Source of the DNA: Pantoea sp. IMH
Lineage (GTDB): Bacteria; Pseudomonadota; Gammaproteobacteria; Enterobacterales; Enterobacteriaceae
Reading direction: 5' to 3'
DNA: 64,000 nt
Assembly (NCBI RefSeq): GCF_000599885.1
Contig: NZ_JFGT01000002.1
Location: forward strand, 248,001-312,000
Shown: in pieces, positions 26,370 to 35,760 of the stretch
Layout: each line of letters opens with the position of its first letter
Numbering within the stretch: the stretch's first letter is position 1
Position numbers and translations under genes: made by a program
The notes under the pieces: model-generated
What the model was told of the DNA's origin: nothing
What the model saw: the letters and a program-made list of their open reading frames with translations, nothing else
The model's database searches: none

Positions 26370-26846
26370 CACCATTTTCTGAGCGAAATAGACGCCTGCC
26401 CGCTTCCTGAACATCCCGATGTTTTTCTTTTTCGTGCCAGTTATAACGCGGATTATTACAGCGAAGCGCTGTTTGATGCTATGGCTATCCCCCCTCCCCT
26501 GCATCTGAACAAGGTTCTCAAAAATCGGCGGGCAGAAGATCTGCAAAGCCATATTATTGATAAAGAGGAACGCCGGGCATTACAGCAAAGCGGCCTGCCG
26601 TTTGCCACGGGCCTGACGGCGGCATTCTCAGTGAAAGAGAGCCTTTACAAGGCGCTGTTTCCTCAACTGGGGCAGTTTATGGATTTTGCGGATGCCGGAA
26701 TTGTTCACTGCGCGCCTGAGGCTGAACAGCTGGTACTGCGGCTGAACCGGGACTTTTCCGCGAATTTCAGGGCGGGACGGGAATTTACAGGAGGTTGCAG
26801 GCACAGCCCACACGAGCTGCTCAGCTGGGTGGTGGTTCCGCTGTAA
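26370..26846 (+). pseudogene. entD: entD remnant, phosphopantetheinyl transferase with internal deletion
   Basis: The frame encodes an EntD-like N-terminus (HHFLSEIDACPLPEHPDVFL ... YYSEALFDAMAIP, then LKNRRAEDL) that runs directly into the C-terminal half (SHIIDKEERRALQQSGLPFA then FSVKESLYKALFP). Between RRAE and LQSHIID about 60-70 residues of a normal EntD are missing, including the GIDIE metal-binding motif. In addition there is no ATG, GTG or TTG ahead of the conserved N-terminus; the frame is closed by TGA at 26292. The longest piece with a start is 26481-26846, 121 codons. The product cannot be an active phosphopantetheinyl transferase. Other genes for siderophore synthesis are not in the window. 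Confidence 0.75.
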
Positions 26847-26870
26847 ACGGCCCGACAGCGTGCCGGGCCG
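26845..26870 (-). terminator. Terminator downstream of yojI
   Basis: Stem CGGCCCG / CGGGCCG (26848-26854 and 26864-26870) with TTTA on the 3' side when read on the minus strand. It lies 12 bp after the yojI stop codon. The T run is short, so efficiency is uncertain. Confidence 0.6.
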
Positions 26871-26881
26871 TCGCCCTATAA

Positions 26882-28534
26882 TCAGGCCAGCACGTCGGTA
26901 CGTTTCACCGCATCCAGCGTCGCCTGTTCACGCTCTTCGCCGGTCAGTTCACTCAGCTTCCCTTCACGCATCTCCAGCAGGCGATCGGCGTGGAGAAAGT
27001 AGTGATCGTCGTGACTGATCGCCAGGATCGTTTTCCCCATTCCCTGCAGCCAGGGCAGCAGCTCACGGTAGAAGATTCGACGGAAATGCGGATCCTGATC
27101 GGCGGCCCACTCATCCAGCAGCAGAATATCGCGCTGTTCCGCGGTCGCCAGCAGCAGCGCCAGGCGCTTGGTCTGCCCTTTGGAGAGTTTCAGATTCAGG
27201 ACCTTGTTGCCTTCAAGTTTGATTTTATCCTGCATTTTCAGCTTTTCGAGCCACGTCTGTACCGCGGCCGGATCGGCAGGCTCTCCGCGCTGGTCAATCA
27301 GCCGGTCAAACAGGTGCACATCGGTGAACACGGCAGAAAACAGGGAACGGTACTGCTCCATGCTATCGGCATTCACCGCCTTACCATCAAGCAGGATTTG
27401 ACCCGAAACTGGCTGGTAGAGCCCGGTCAGCAGCATCGCCAGCGTCGATTTCCCACTGCCGTTGCCGCCAATCAGGAACACGAGCTCACCGCGCCTGAGG
27501 GTCATATTGATGGGGCCCACTTCGAAACCGTTATCACCGTAGTGGAAAACAAGATCGCGTAGCTCCAGCGTCTGCCAGTGACGGACGGCAACGGGCACGC
27601 TGAAGGCTGGCTGATAGTCTGCAAGCTTAAAAGTATTGAGCTTGTTATACGCAACCTGGGCGCTCAGCAGCGTCGGCAAGGCGCCAACGGCAGAAAGCAG
27701 CGGCGTACGCAGGAATAATAAGGTCAGCGAGTAGGTTGCCGCGACGGCGGTATCTGCCCAGCCAAGGCTGTTAGCCATAAAAAAGACCAGGCCTATCGCG
27801 CCCAGCATCATAATATTCGACCAGTTGACGGCGCTGAGATGAAAGGTATCCGCCCGTACGATATGGTGGCGGTAAGTACGGGCATCTTCCTCATAGACGG
27901 TTTCAAAAATCAGCTGGGCGCGCTGACGATTAAGCGCCAACTCTTTCCGTCCGTCGATAATGGTCTGGTAGTCACTGTAGAGCCGGTCTTCCGTTTCGCG
28001 CAGTACGGCCATATGACGATAGACTTTTGACACCAGCAGCCAGCCGCCAATGATGGTGATCGCGACCCAGGCGGCGGTGATCAGCAGCATTTCCGGCGAG
28101 AGCCAGGCAAGATAAGCTGCCGATCCGAGGGTGAGAATAATGCCCTGAATCAGCTCAGGCAGCCGGACAAAGGCGATAGTAATGCTGCGCACGTCGCTGG
28201 TCAATCCCGCTAACAGCTGAGCGCTGCCAATCTGCTCAATGCGCTCAACCCGGGTATCCAGTATCCGCTTAATAAATTCGCCGCGCAGGCGGTAAACAAA
28301 ATGATGGCCCAGTTGGGTCAGCGCCAGCTGCGAGGCGAGCGTGATCGCCATCAGCAGCAGTAATAATCCCAGAAACTGCGGCAACACGCTCAGTGAGGCG
28401 TTAAGGGTAACGATAAGCTTCTGATTGATGAAGGCAATCAGCCCAATGCCTAAGGCAGCGCTGAGCAGGCTGAGTAAAATTACCAGCACAAACGGCCAGC
28501 GGTACTGACGGTATACGACGCGAAGCAACTCCAT
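26882..28534 (-). CDS. yojI: ABC exporter YojI (peptide/microcin efflux)
   Basis: 550-residue half-transporter with the membrane domain first (six helices to about residue 310) and the ATPase domain second. Walker A is GGNGSGKST at about 360, the signature is [11 protein letters not shown] (a variant of LSGGQ shared by the siderophore/YojI subgroup) and Walker B is [12 protein letters not shown]. In E. coli YojI works with TolC to expel microcin J25. Follows alkB by 88 bp on the same strand, as in E. coli. Confidence 0.92.
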   Translation of the reverse strand: MELLRVVYRQYRWPFVLVILLSLLSAALGIGLIAFINQKLIVTLNASLSVLPQFLGLLLLLMAITLASQLALTQLGHHFVYRLRGEFIKRILDTRVERIEQIGSAQLLAGLTSDVRSITIAFVRLPELIQGIILTLGSAAYLAWLSPEMLLITAAWVAITIIGGWLLVSKVYRHMAVLRETEDRLYSDYQTIIDGRKELALNRQRAQLIFETVYEEDARTYRHHIVRADTFHLSAVNWSNIMMLGAIGLVFFMANSLGWADTAVAATYSLTLLFLRTPLLSAVGALPTLLSAQVAYNKLNTFKLADYQPAFSVPVAVRHWQTLELRDLVFHYGDNGFEVGPINMTLRRGELVFLIGGNGSGKSTLAMLLTGLYQPVSGQILLDGKAVNADSMEQYRSLFSAVFTDVHLFDRLIDQRGEPADPAAVQTWLEKLKMQDKIKLEGNKVLNLKLSKGQTKRLALLLATAEQRDILLLDEWAADQDPHFRRIFYRELLPWLQGMGKTILAISHDDHYFLHADRLLEMREGKLSELTGEEREQATLDAVKRTDVLA

Positions 28535-28622
28535 GAAACCACCCTGGTTGTATCAATGCAGCAAGCAGTGTAATGAGACAGCGGGCGATATCAATAATAA
28601 TTCCCATTTAACGTTCAATCCG

Positions 28623-29267
28623 TCAGCGAAAGGCGCGCCGGAAGGTCAGATTAAAGCGAAAGCCGCCGGTGCGCGGATGGATACCGGGCTTCAGCGGCAG
28701 AATGCCATGGTAGCGCAGCCGCGAAGGCCCGCCCCATACCACCACGTCACCATGTTCAAGCAGTACGCGCTGGGTCGCTTCACCGCGCTCAAAACCGCCA
28801 AACTGGAACACAGCGGGCAGACCCAGCGAAACAGAGACGATCGGCTGATTAAAATCTTCTTCATCCTTATCCTGATGAAGAGACAGTTTCGCACCTGGCT
28901 CATAGCGGTTAATCAGGCAGGCGTCCGGATGAAAACCGGTAAAACCCGCTTCCTGCGCACAGGCCACGGCCAGCGACCGGAAACGGTCAGGCATCGGCGG
29001 CCAGCGTCTGCCGGTCACGCTGTCCCGCCCGCTATACTGGTAGCCTCTGGCATCCGTGGACCAGCCGAAATCGCCGCAGTTGGTCATGGCAACGGACATA
29101 CGGTGACCACCGGGCGTAATACGGTGATAAAACGGATTCTGCGACGCAATCGCTTCCACCAGCGTCATTAATTCATCCGCCTCGTCCCTTACACGACGAC
29201 GCAGGATCACCGCACCTTCTGCCAGCGGTTCTGACCAGGGGGCTTCTTCACTAAACAGATCGAGCAT
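28623..29267 (-). CDS. alkB: Alpha-ketoglutarate-dependent DNA repair dioxygenase AlkB
   Basis: 214 residues (E. coli 216). Fe(II)/2-oxoglutarate enzyme that removes methyl groups from 1-methyladenine and 3-methylcytosine. The iron ligands are in LSLHQDKDEED (His and Asp) and the distal His in RYHGILPL; the 2-oxoglutarate-binding Arg is in the RFNLTFRR C-terminus. In E. coli alkB forms an operon with ada; here ada is absent and apbE lies directly upstream, so control by the Ada adaptive response through its own operon promoter is not evident. Confidence 0.95.
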   Translation of the reverse strand: MLDLFSEEAPWSEPLAEGAVILRRRVRDEADELMTLVEAIASQNPFYHRITPGGHRMSVAMTNCGDFGWSTDARGYQYSGRDSVTGRRWPPMPDRFRSLAVACAQEAGFTGFHPDACLINRYEPGAKLSLHQDKDEEDFNQPIVSVSLGLPAVFQFGGFERGEATQRVLLEHGDVVVWGGPSRLRYHGILPLKPGIHPRTGGFRFNLTFRRAFR

Positions 29268-29294
29268 AATGGCTCCTGAAGGCAGTACCCTGCC

Positions 29295-30335
29295 CTATTG
29301 CTGTTGAATAAAAGCTTTAAACTGTGGTGACATCCAGCTGGTAAAACCGTCGTTCTCTTTCATTATGAGATAGACCGCCAGCTTTTCACGCAGCGCCAGC
29401 GCTTTGGCTTTTTCTTCGCCCAGCACCATCAGTCCGGTATCCCAGCCGTCCGCTTCCAGCGCCGTGGTGGCAATCACCGTGGCGGAGACCAGCCGGTGCT
29501 GAATCGGCCGTCCGGTTGCCGGATCGATAACGTGAGAGATGCGCTTGCCGTCAAGTTCATAATAGTTGCGATAGCTGCCGGAAGTGCTGATTCCGTGTCC
29601 CTGAAGATCGACCACCGCCTGCACCGCGTTTTCCTTGTCTGTGGGCTTCTGAATAGCCACCTTCCAGGGCTGTCCACTGGCGTTTTGCCCGCGCGTCAGC
29701 ACGGCGCCGCCAACGGAGACCAGATAACTTTTGATGCCCTCTTTTTCCATCAGCCTCGCCAGATGATCGGTGGCAAACCCTTCTCCCATGGTCGAGAGGT
29801 CAACGTAGAGACTGGGCAAATCTTTTTGCATCCAGGCGCGCTCTCCCCGTTCCGTCACCCAGAGATGACGATAGCCGGTCAGCGCTTTGGCGGCATCAAT
29901 CTCGCCCTGAGTGGGGGTTTTTACCGGCTGCCTGTTGGGGCCAAATCCCCACAGGTTGACCAGCGGGCCGACGGTGATATCCATTGCACCGTCGGTCTTT
30001 CTGGCGATGCGCAGCGACAGAGTGACGATATCGGCCATATTGTCGCTAATCGGCTGCGGCTCCGTTCCCTGATACTGATTGAAGCGGGAGAGTACCGAAT
30101 CGGATTTCCAGGTGGACAGCTCTTTATCATCTGCATCAAGCTGCGTCTGGATCGCGTTTTGCAGACTTTCCTTACGTTCTGGCGCCACGCCGGCGAGGCT
30201 GACCCTCCAGAATGTTCCCATTGTGCGTCCTTCCAGCACCAGCGCGGCATCACGCGGACTCTGGTTATGATTGTCACAGCCCATCAGGGTAATAAATGCT
30301 GCCAAATTAACGCAGTACAGCAAAATCTTCTTCAT
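29295..30335 (-). CDS. apbE: FAD:protein FMN transferase ApbE, lipoprotein
   Basis: 346 residues. Transfers FMN from FAD to a threonine of target flavoproteins such as NqrB/NqrC or RnfG/RnfD in the periplasm. The signal peptide MKKILLYCVNLAAFITLMGC gives a lipidated Cys20. Family blocks are EGRTMGTFWRV, TDGAMDITVGPLVNLWGFGP, YVDLSTMGEGFATDHLA, VSVGGAVLTRG and ISHVIDPATGRPI (metal- and FAD-binding region). The start at ATG 30335 is chosen because the signal peptide begins there; an upstream in-frame ATG at 30389 would add 18 charged residues in front of it. alkB follows 27 bp downstream. Confidence 0.93.
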   Translation of the reverse strand: MKKILLYCVNLAAFITLMGCDNHNQSPRDAALVLEGRTMGTFWRVSLAGVAPERKESLQNAIQTQLDADDKELSTWKSDSVLSRFNQYQGTEPQPISDNMADIVTLSLRIARKTDGAMDITVGPLVNLWGFGPNRQPVKTPTQGEIDAAKALTGYRHLWVTERGERAWMQKDLPSLYVDLSTMGEGFATDHLARLMEKEGIKSYLVSVGGAVLTRGQNASGQPWKVAIQKPTDKENAVQAVVDLQGHGISTSGSYRNYYELDGKRISHVIDPATGRPIQHRLVSATVIATTALEADGWDTGLMVLGEEKAKALALREKLAVYLIMKENDGFTSWMSPQFKAFIQQQ

Positions 30336-30496
30336 TAGAGCCACTTCACCTGTAATAAATATTGGTCCGGAAACGCGCTTTTTTACCATTTTTCAGCGCA
30401 TAAGGGCGCTTGATCTTACCTGCAACACTCACCAGGATGTCACTATTCGCACCTCACTGAGAGGCCGCCTTCCCCTAAATTTGCAGGAGATTGAGC

Positions 30497-30619
30497 ATGA
30501 TCTACTACTTGCTGGTTGCCGTATGTATCGGGCTGATTATCTTTTCAGGCTATAAGCATTACAAGCACACTCACACCCGACAGCTCTATCGTCCACATCG
30601 TCGACAGTCTTCAAGGTAG
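30497..30619 (+). CDS. 40-residue single-pass membrane peptide
   Basis: Begins MIYYLLVAVCIGLIIFSGY, one transmembrane helix, followed by a strongly basic tail rich in His, Lys and Arg (KHYKHTHTRQLYRPHRRQ). A good ribosome-binding site, GCAGGAGA, lies seven bases before the ATG. Divergent from apbE, with 161 bp between the starts. Small membrane proteins sit near ompC in relatives, but homology to a named one could not be established by eye. Confidence 0.65.
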   Translation: MIYYLLVAVCIGLIIFSGYKHYKHTHTRQLYRPHRRQSSR

Positions 30620-30674
30620 AAAAGGATAAGACCAAAGGCTCGCGGGAAGGGAAGCAGGAGAGGAAGAGAAACAG

Positions 30675-30699
30675 GGGAGCGCAGCGGCGCGGCGCTCCC
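30675..30699 (-). terminator. Terminator of ompC
   Basis: Perfect 8-bp GC stem GGGAGCGC / GCGCTCCC with a nine-base loop, 9 bp after the ompC stop codon. Read on the minus strand it is followed by CTGTTTCTCTT, a loose T-rich tail. It also faces transcription coming from the small membrane gene. Confidence 0.65.
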
Positions 30700-30707
30700 G
30701 GCGTGGA

Positions 30708-31826
30708 TTAGAACTGGTAAACCAGACCCAGCGCCACAACGTCATCGGTGTTGATACCGGTCGCGTTGGTGAAGTTGTTGTCATCCATCAGGTTAATCTG
30801 GTAGTCCACATAGGTGGACATGTTTTTATTGAAGTAGTAAGTCGCGCCTACATCGATATATTTTTTCAGGTTCTGAGAACCGTAACCTTCGATATCGCTG
30901 CCGCGTGAGCTGACAAAGGCCAGAGACGGACGCAGGCCGAAGTCAAACTGATACTGCGCCACCACTTCCCAGTTATCTGCCTTGTTGGCATAGCCGTATG
31001 CGGTCGCATCGCTATCACCGAAGCGCGTTGCGTTGTAAGAACGGGTATACATCGCCGCCAGATAGATGTTATTCGCGTCATATTTCAGGCCGCCCGTATA
31101 GGCAGAAGCCTTGTCGCCACGTCCGAGAATATCCGCAGAGCCAGGCGTACCGGCGTTCTGACGGTTGGTACGATCGGATTCAAACATGGCCGCACCGATA
31201 CCAAAACCGGAACCCAGATCGTAAGTGGTCGCCAGACCCCAGCCGTCGCCATTCTCGCCCAGCACATCACGGCCAGAGGCGGATTCGGTTGGATTATCAT
31301 TTTTGCCCTGGTACTGCACGGCAAAGTTCAGCCCGTCAACCAGACCAAAGAAGTTGTTGTTACGGTAAGTCGCCATACCGTTACCACGCTGGAACATAAA
31401 GTTATCCGCGCCGTAGGTATCGCCACCGAACTCAGGCAGCACGTCGGTCCACGCACCGATGTCGTAAGCCACGCCGTAGTTACGGCCATAATCGAATGAG
31501 CCCGCATCGCCAAACTTGATACCGGCAAAGCCCACGCGGGTGAAGCTGTCGGCGGTGCCTTCCTCTTCAGAGTTATTCAGCGCGGCCTGATACTCCCACT
31601 GACCGTAGCCGGTCAGCTCATTGCTGATCTGGGTTTCGCCTTTAAAGCCAAAACGGACGTAAGACTTGTCACCGTCTGAGCCGTCGTTATCGGAAAAATA
31701 GTGCAGGCCGTCGAGTTTGCCAAAGAGGTCAAGTTTATTGCCATCTTTGTTATAGATTTCCGCTGCGCCTGCGGAACCGGCGATCAGCATCGCGGGCACC
31801 AGTAAGGATAGAAGACGAAGTTTCAT
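30708..31826 (-). CDS. ompC: Outer-membrane porin OmpC
   Basis: 372-residue trimeric general porin. The signal peptide [21 protein letters not shown] is cleaved before [16 protein letters not shown]. The constriction loop L3 has the [14 protein letters not shown] motif and the protein ends VALGLVYQF with the C-terminal Phe needed for BAM recognition. Assignment to ompC rather than ompF rests on the adjoining micF gene and the position beside apbE and rcs, as in E. coli. Good ribosome-binding site AGAGGGTAATAAC, the same as in E. coli ompC. Confidence 0.93.
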   Translation of the reverse strand: MKLRLLSLLVPAMLIAGSAGAAEIYNKDGNKLDLFGKLDGLHYFSDNDGSDGDKSYVRFGFKGETQISNELTGYGQWEYQAALNNSEEEGTADSFTRVGFAGIKFGDAGSFDYGRNYGVAYDIGAWTDVLPEFGGDTYGADNFMFQRGNGMATYRNNNFFGLVDGLNFAVQYQGKNDNPTESASGRDVLGENGDGWGLATTYDLGSGFGIGAAMFESDRTNRQNAGTPGSADILGRGDKASAYTGGLKYDANNIYLAAMYTRSYNATRFGDSDATAYGYANKADNWEVVAQYQFDFGLRPSLAFVSSRGSDIEGYGSQNLKKYIDVGATYYFNKNMSTYVDYQINLMDDNNFTNATGINTDDVVALGLVYQF

Positions 31827-31913
31827 GTTATTACCCTCTAATTATGTTTTATATGCCACTGCTTTTGAATGTCGAATATTCACTCAGCAACTCCATACTA
31901 GTGCGCGGCGGGT

Positions 31914-31994
31914 AATAATCTATAAAGAAAATGATACTAAATTTCCGAATATGTTTCAGGATGAAAAATAGACTTAGGTAAATGTAACTTACGG
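31914..31994 (-). promoter_or_regulatory. ompC promoter with OmpR-type boxes
   Basis: Read on the minus strand there are tandem boxes resembling the OmpR sites of E. coli ompC: GTTACATTTACC, then CTGAAACATATT, then TTTAGTATCATTTTC (E. coli has TTTTAGTATCATATTC at the same place), followed by a -10 of the form GATTATT (31914-31920). This supports EnvZ/OmpR control. Exact box boundaries are approximate. Confidence 0.7.
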
Positions 31995-32145
31995 GGAACT
32001 TTTGGACAGCACGCAGAGATAAAAATTATCGCACTAAATGTCAAAATTATCAAAAAATGCTTATTTTCATCAAGTTAAGTAAATATAAAAACCCTGAGCA
32101 CTCAATGATAAAAAAAACGGGTCATCTGAGAATATAATCACTCCC

Positions 32146-32242
32146 GCTATCATCATTTTATTTCATTATTACCTTCATTCATCCTGAATGATCCGTTTTA
32201 TCCCTATTTCCCGCCGGACCTTGTGTTCGGCTTTTTTTTTTT
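32146..32242 (+). ncRNA. micF: micF antisense RNA
   Basis: Starts GCTATCATCATT like E. coli MicF, continues with ATTATTACCTTCATTCATCC (antisense region to the ompF ribosome-binding site and start), then CCTATTTC, a terminator stem GCCGGA / TTCGGC and a run of twelve T. A consensus -10 TATAAT lies at 32133-32138, eight bases before the 5' end; the -35 is poor, as expected for a gene needing activators. Divergent from ompC, the same layout as in E. coli. It represses ompF translation with Hfq. Confidence 0.88.
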
Positions 32243-32407
32243 CGCTATTCGCTGCACTTATACCGCAGGTAAAGGCGGCCACCCCGATCTGATCTTCACC
32301 GCTAAGCTTATTCCGGCAGCAATAAGCACTATTTGCTAAAAAATAACGCTAAATAACCACGATTACTTTCGCAGGTAATTAGCGTCATTCGCAGACGGCT
32401 TTGATTC

Positions 32408-33577
32408 TTAACGCTCACGCAGCGACTCTTTCACTTTGTTTAGCGGCTTGATCAGATAATCCATCACCGATTTCTGTCCGGTTTTGATCTCCACATTCGC
32501 CACCATGCCCGGCACAATGGGGAATTTCCTGCCCGCTTTATTGCTCAGCTCCGCCTTTTCGGTGCGGACATAAACGCGATAATAATACTGGTCGCGCTTC
32601 ACCTCATCCTGAAGCGTATCCGGTGAAACTGTCTCCACCTGACCTTCAAGATCCCCATAAATCGAGGAGTCATAAGCCGTGACTTTTACCGTCGCGGGCA
32701 GGCCAGGCCGTATATAGGCGATATCGCGGGGATTAATCCGGGTTTCAATCAGCAGCTGATCCTCAAGCGGGACAATTTCCATCAGTTTGCCGCCCGGCTG
32801 CACTACGCCGCCTACCGTATTCACCTGCACATCCTTGACGATACCCCGCACCGGCGAGTAGAGCGTGGCGCGGGTTAACTGATCTTCTTTTCCGGTCATT
32901 ACCTGAAGCTGCGCGTCCAGATCGGCATTATTTTTGACCTGTTCTTCACGCGCCCTGACCGCATAGGCATTTAACGCCTCGTCAATTTTCCCGCGAAGCT
33001 CGCTGACCTGACGACGAAGCCTGATCACTTCCACTTCTCCCGCCGCGCCTTTCGCAACCAGCGGCTGAGTCATACGCAGCTCATCCTGAACCAGCTTCAT
33101 CGACTGTTTGAGATTACTCACCGTTTCACTCAGATTACGCCGTCGCGACTCGTAAAGCTGCGTCTCTCTGGCGACCAGTTCAGGCTCTTTGAGCGTTTCG
33201 GCACTGAATTTCAGCGGTGCGCCGGTCAGCTCAGCCCGTAACCGCTCCGCCGAGGCGCGCAGCGTACGCGCCCGCGCGGCCGCCTCGCCAAAGCTGGACT
33301 GGAAACGGGTAGGATCCAGCCTGGCCAGAACCTGCCCTTTTTCGATAATGTCGCCTTCATGAACGTTCAGCTCATTGACTATTCCGCCGTCGAGACTTTC
33401 AATCACCTGAGCGTGGCTTAGCGGCGTAACTTTTCCCGTGCCAACGGTCACCTCATCGAGGATGGCGAAATGCGCCCAGACAAAAAACAGGATCAGGGCG
33501 GCCGTACAGAGCCAGATGATCGCCGAGGTACGGCGCTCATTCTTCTTCAGGCTGCGGTCGATCAGTAACAGGCTCAT
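32408..33577 (-). CDS. Type I secretion adaptor (HlyD/LapC family)
   Basis: 389-residue membrane fusion protein. One N-terminal helix (about 20-40, SAIIWLCTAALILFFVWAHF), then a biotinyl-lipoyl half-domain (SLDGGIVNELNVHEGDIIEKGQVL), a long coiled-coil hairpin (about 95-240), the second half-domain (ATLYSPVRGIVKDVQVN) and a C-terminal beta-barrel (PGMVANVEIKTGQKS, the HlyD signature region). It should bridge the ABC exporter and the TolC-like channel. Its ATG overlaps the exporter stop by four bases (ATGA). Similar in type to LapC, SiiD and the Salmonella Bap adaptor. Last gene of the locus, converging on micF. Confidence 0.9.
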   Translation of the reverse strand: MSLLLIDRSLKKNERRTSAIIWLCTAALILFFVWAHFAILDEVTVGTGKVTPLSHAQVIESLDGGIVNELNVHEGDIIEKGQVLARLDPTRFQSSFGEAAARARTLRASAERLRAELTGAPLKFSAETLKEPELVARETQLYESRRRNLSETVSNLKQSMKLVQDELRMTQPLVAKGAAGEVEVIRLRRQVSELRGKIDEALNAYAVRAREEQVKNNADLDAQLQVMTGKEDQLTRATLYSPVRGIVKDVQVNTVGGVVQPGGKLMEIVPLEDQLLIETRINPRDIAYIRPGLPATVKVTAYDSSIYGDLEGQVETVSPDTLQDEVKRDQYYYRVYVRTEKAELSNKAGRKFPIVPGMVANVEIKTGQKSVMDYLIKPLNKVKESLRER

Positions 33578-35727
33578 GCTGCATCTCCCCGCGCCGCGTT
33601 CTGCTTCGCCGTCTGCGCCGTCGCGGACTTGAGGATTTCATCACGTGCGCCGTCAGCGATGATCCGGCCATTGTCCATCACCACGATCCTGTCCACCAGC
33701 TTAAGCAGTGCTGGCCGGTGAGTAACCAGTACCAGCGTACGGCCAGTGAGCCAGCCCTGCATTTGCCGGATAACGTGCTGTTCAAGCTGCTCATCCATTG
33801 AGGCGGTCGGTTCATCCATCAGCACGACCTGCGGCTGGCGCAGCATCATCCGGCTGAGCATCACCATCTGCCGTTGCCCGCCGGATAATCCCCTGCCGCC
33901 TTCGTTAATGATGCGATCGAGGCTGGCGGCGTCCTGCTGAACGAGGCTGAGCGCGCCGCTGACGCGCAGCGCCTCTAGCATCTCCTGTTCACTGGCATGC
34001 GGATTACCCAGCATCAGGTTTTGCCGCAGCGTGCCAAAGAAGAGGCGCGAGTCCTGGGAGAGCCACCCCAGCTGGCGGCGCAGGTCAACCGGGTCGATGC
34101 GGCGCATATCGACCCCGTCGACGATAACTTTCCCCTGGGTCGGCAATGCCTGACCGGCCAGCAGCCGCAGCAGCGTTGATTTGCCGGCGCCAACCTTGCC
34201 GAGAATGGCGATACGCTCACCGGGTTTGATTTGCAGCTGGCCGACGGTAATCACGTTTTTTACGTTCTCTTCATCGTAGCTGTACTGCACCCCTCTCAGA
34301 TCGTAATGGCCCGTCAGCGTCGGACAGTGTGCCATCTCGCCTTCCTCAGGCTGATCGAGCGGCTTCTTCAGCAGTTCGTCAAGTCCGGTCATGGCGCTTT
34401 TCGCATGCTGCCAGCGCGAAAAGACCATGGTCAGCTGCATCAGCGGCGCAAGCGTCCGCGAGGAGAGCAGGCTGCTGGCCACCAGCGTACCGGTAGTGAT
34501 ATCACCGTTCAGTACCAGATAGACGCCGAAAACCAGCATGCCCGCATAGGTCAGCTGCTGGACGGTGGAGGCCCAGCCCGTCAGCCTGGCGCCCCAGAGA
34601 CGCTGCTGCATGCCGATGGTGGCGCTGACTTCATGCGTCTGCTCCCACTGCCGCTGAAAATAGGGCTCCGCCTGCAGGGATTTGATATCCTCAATCCCCT
34701 CAATCGTTTCCACCAGCACCGCATTACGCAGCGCCCCTTCGCGCAGTCCTTCTTTCGCCAGCTTCGCCATGGGGATTTGCACCAGCAGGCCAGGGATGAC
34801 GATAAGCGGGATCGCCAGCAGCGGAATAATCACCAGCGGTCCGCCGATAAACGCCATGATAAAGAGAAACAGAATGACAAAGGGCATATCTGCCGCCGCG
34901 CCCACGGTGGTCGACGTCAGAAGCTCCCGGACCTGATCGATTTCGCGAAGCTGTGAGATAAAGGAACCGGTCGATTTCGGCCGCGCTTCATTGCGGATAT
35001 TCATGGCGCGGGCAAACAGCATTGAGGAGACGTTCAGATCGATACGTTTTCCCATCATATCGGAGACCTGAGTACGCATCAGGCGGATAAGGTATTCGAT
35101 AGCCGCCGCGATCAGCACGCCGACAAACAGCACCCATAGCGTGGATTCAGACTGGGCGGGGATCACCCGGTCGTAAATCTGCATGGAAAAGAGAATGCCC
35201 GCCAGCGCCAGCACGTTGCCGACCACCGAGGCGAGCGAAATCTCCATGATCCGCCGTCCCATGCCGCGAAAGTTATGCCAGAACCAGTGTTTTTTATAAG
35301 GCTGCACAAACTCATCAATACGCGCATCGCGTCCGCGCGCCGCCACGCCAATAATACCGACCTCTTCCTGGCTCTGCGCCAGCAGCGGAGCCAGATCGCT
35401 CTCGCGTACCACGTCGCCGCCGTCGCTCAGCCAGTAGCGGGCATGGTTGTCGGCGTCAATCGCTTCCACCACCACCACGCTGCCGTTTTCCATCAGCAGC
35501 ACCACCGGCGTCACTTCCTGACGCCAGCGGATCTTGTTTCGCGGCACCATCATCAGATGAAGCCCCAGCAGACCGGCTAAACGGTCAAGCTGTTTATCGG
35601 CGGGCAAATGTTCAAACCAGCGCATCTGCTGGCGAAGCGTGGCGCCATCCGCCGGTTTGCCAAAACGCGCCGCCACACGAAGCATTGCATCGATCCAGTT
35701 TTTGGTACTTGCCGTTTTTTTTGTCAT
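33574..35727 (-). CDS. Type I secretion ABC exporter with C39-like domain (LapB family)
   Basis: 717 residues in three parts. The N-terminal domain (to about 135) is a C39-peptidase-like fold with no cysteine in it, so it cannot cleave and is expected to hold the substrate, as in HlyB. Six transmembrane helices follow (about 160-450). The ATPase has GKVGAGKST, signature LSGGQRQMV and Walker B VVLMDEPTASMD. It powers export of the adjacent adhesins in one step from the cytoplasm. Overlaps the adaptor gene by four bases. Confidence 0.92.
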   Translation of the reverse strand: MTKKTASTKNWIDAMLRVAARFGKPADGATLRQQMRWFEHLPADKQLDRLAGLLGLHLMMVPRNKIRWRQEVTPVVLLMENGSVVVVEAIDADNHARYWLSDGGDVVRESDLAPLLAQSQEEVGIIGVAARGRDARIDEFVQPYKKHWFWHNFRGMGRRIMEISLASVVGNVLALAGILFSMQIYDRVIPAQSESTLWVLFVGVLIAAAIEYLIRLMRTQVSDMMGKRIDLNVSSMLFARAMNIRNEARPKSTGSFISQLREIDQVRELLTSTTVGAAADMPFVILFLFIMAFIGGPLVIIPLLAIPLIVIPGLLVQIPMAKLAKEGLREGALRNAVLVETIEGIEDIKSLQAEPYFQRQWEQTHEVSATIGMQQRLWGARLTGWASTVQQLTYAGMLVFGVYLVLNGDITTGTLVASSLLSSRTLAPLMQLTMVFSRWQHAKSAMTGLDELLKKPLDQPEEGEMAHCPTLTGHYDLRGVQYSYDEENVKNVITVGQLQIKPGERIAILGKVGAGKSTLLRLLAGQALPTQGKVIVDGVDMRRIDPVDLRRQLGWLSQDSRLFFGTLRQNLMLGNPHASEQEMLEALRVSGALSLVQQDAASLDRIINEGGRGLSGGQRQMVMLSRMMLRQPQVVLMDEPTASMDEQLEQHVIRQMQGWLTGRTLVLVTHRPALLKLVDRIVVMDNGRIIADGARDEILKSATAQTAKQNAARGDAA

Positions 35728-35760
35728 CGTACTGCCTTATGCTGTTTTCTTACGCCGCCG

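Noticed and set aside
21097..26846. Integrated island using the 3' end of tRNA-Pro
   Set aside because: The region is accessory and follows a tRNA, but I found no integrase and no second copy of the tRNA 3' end.
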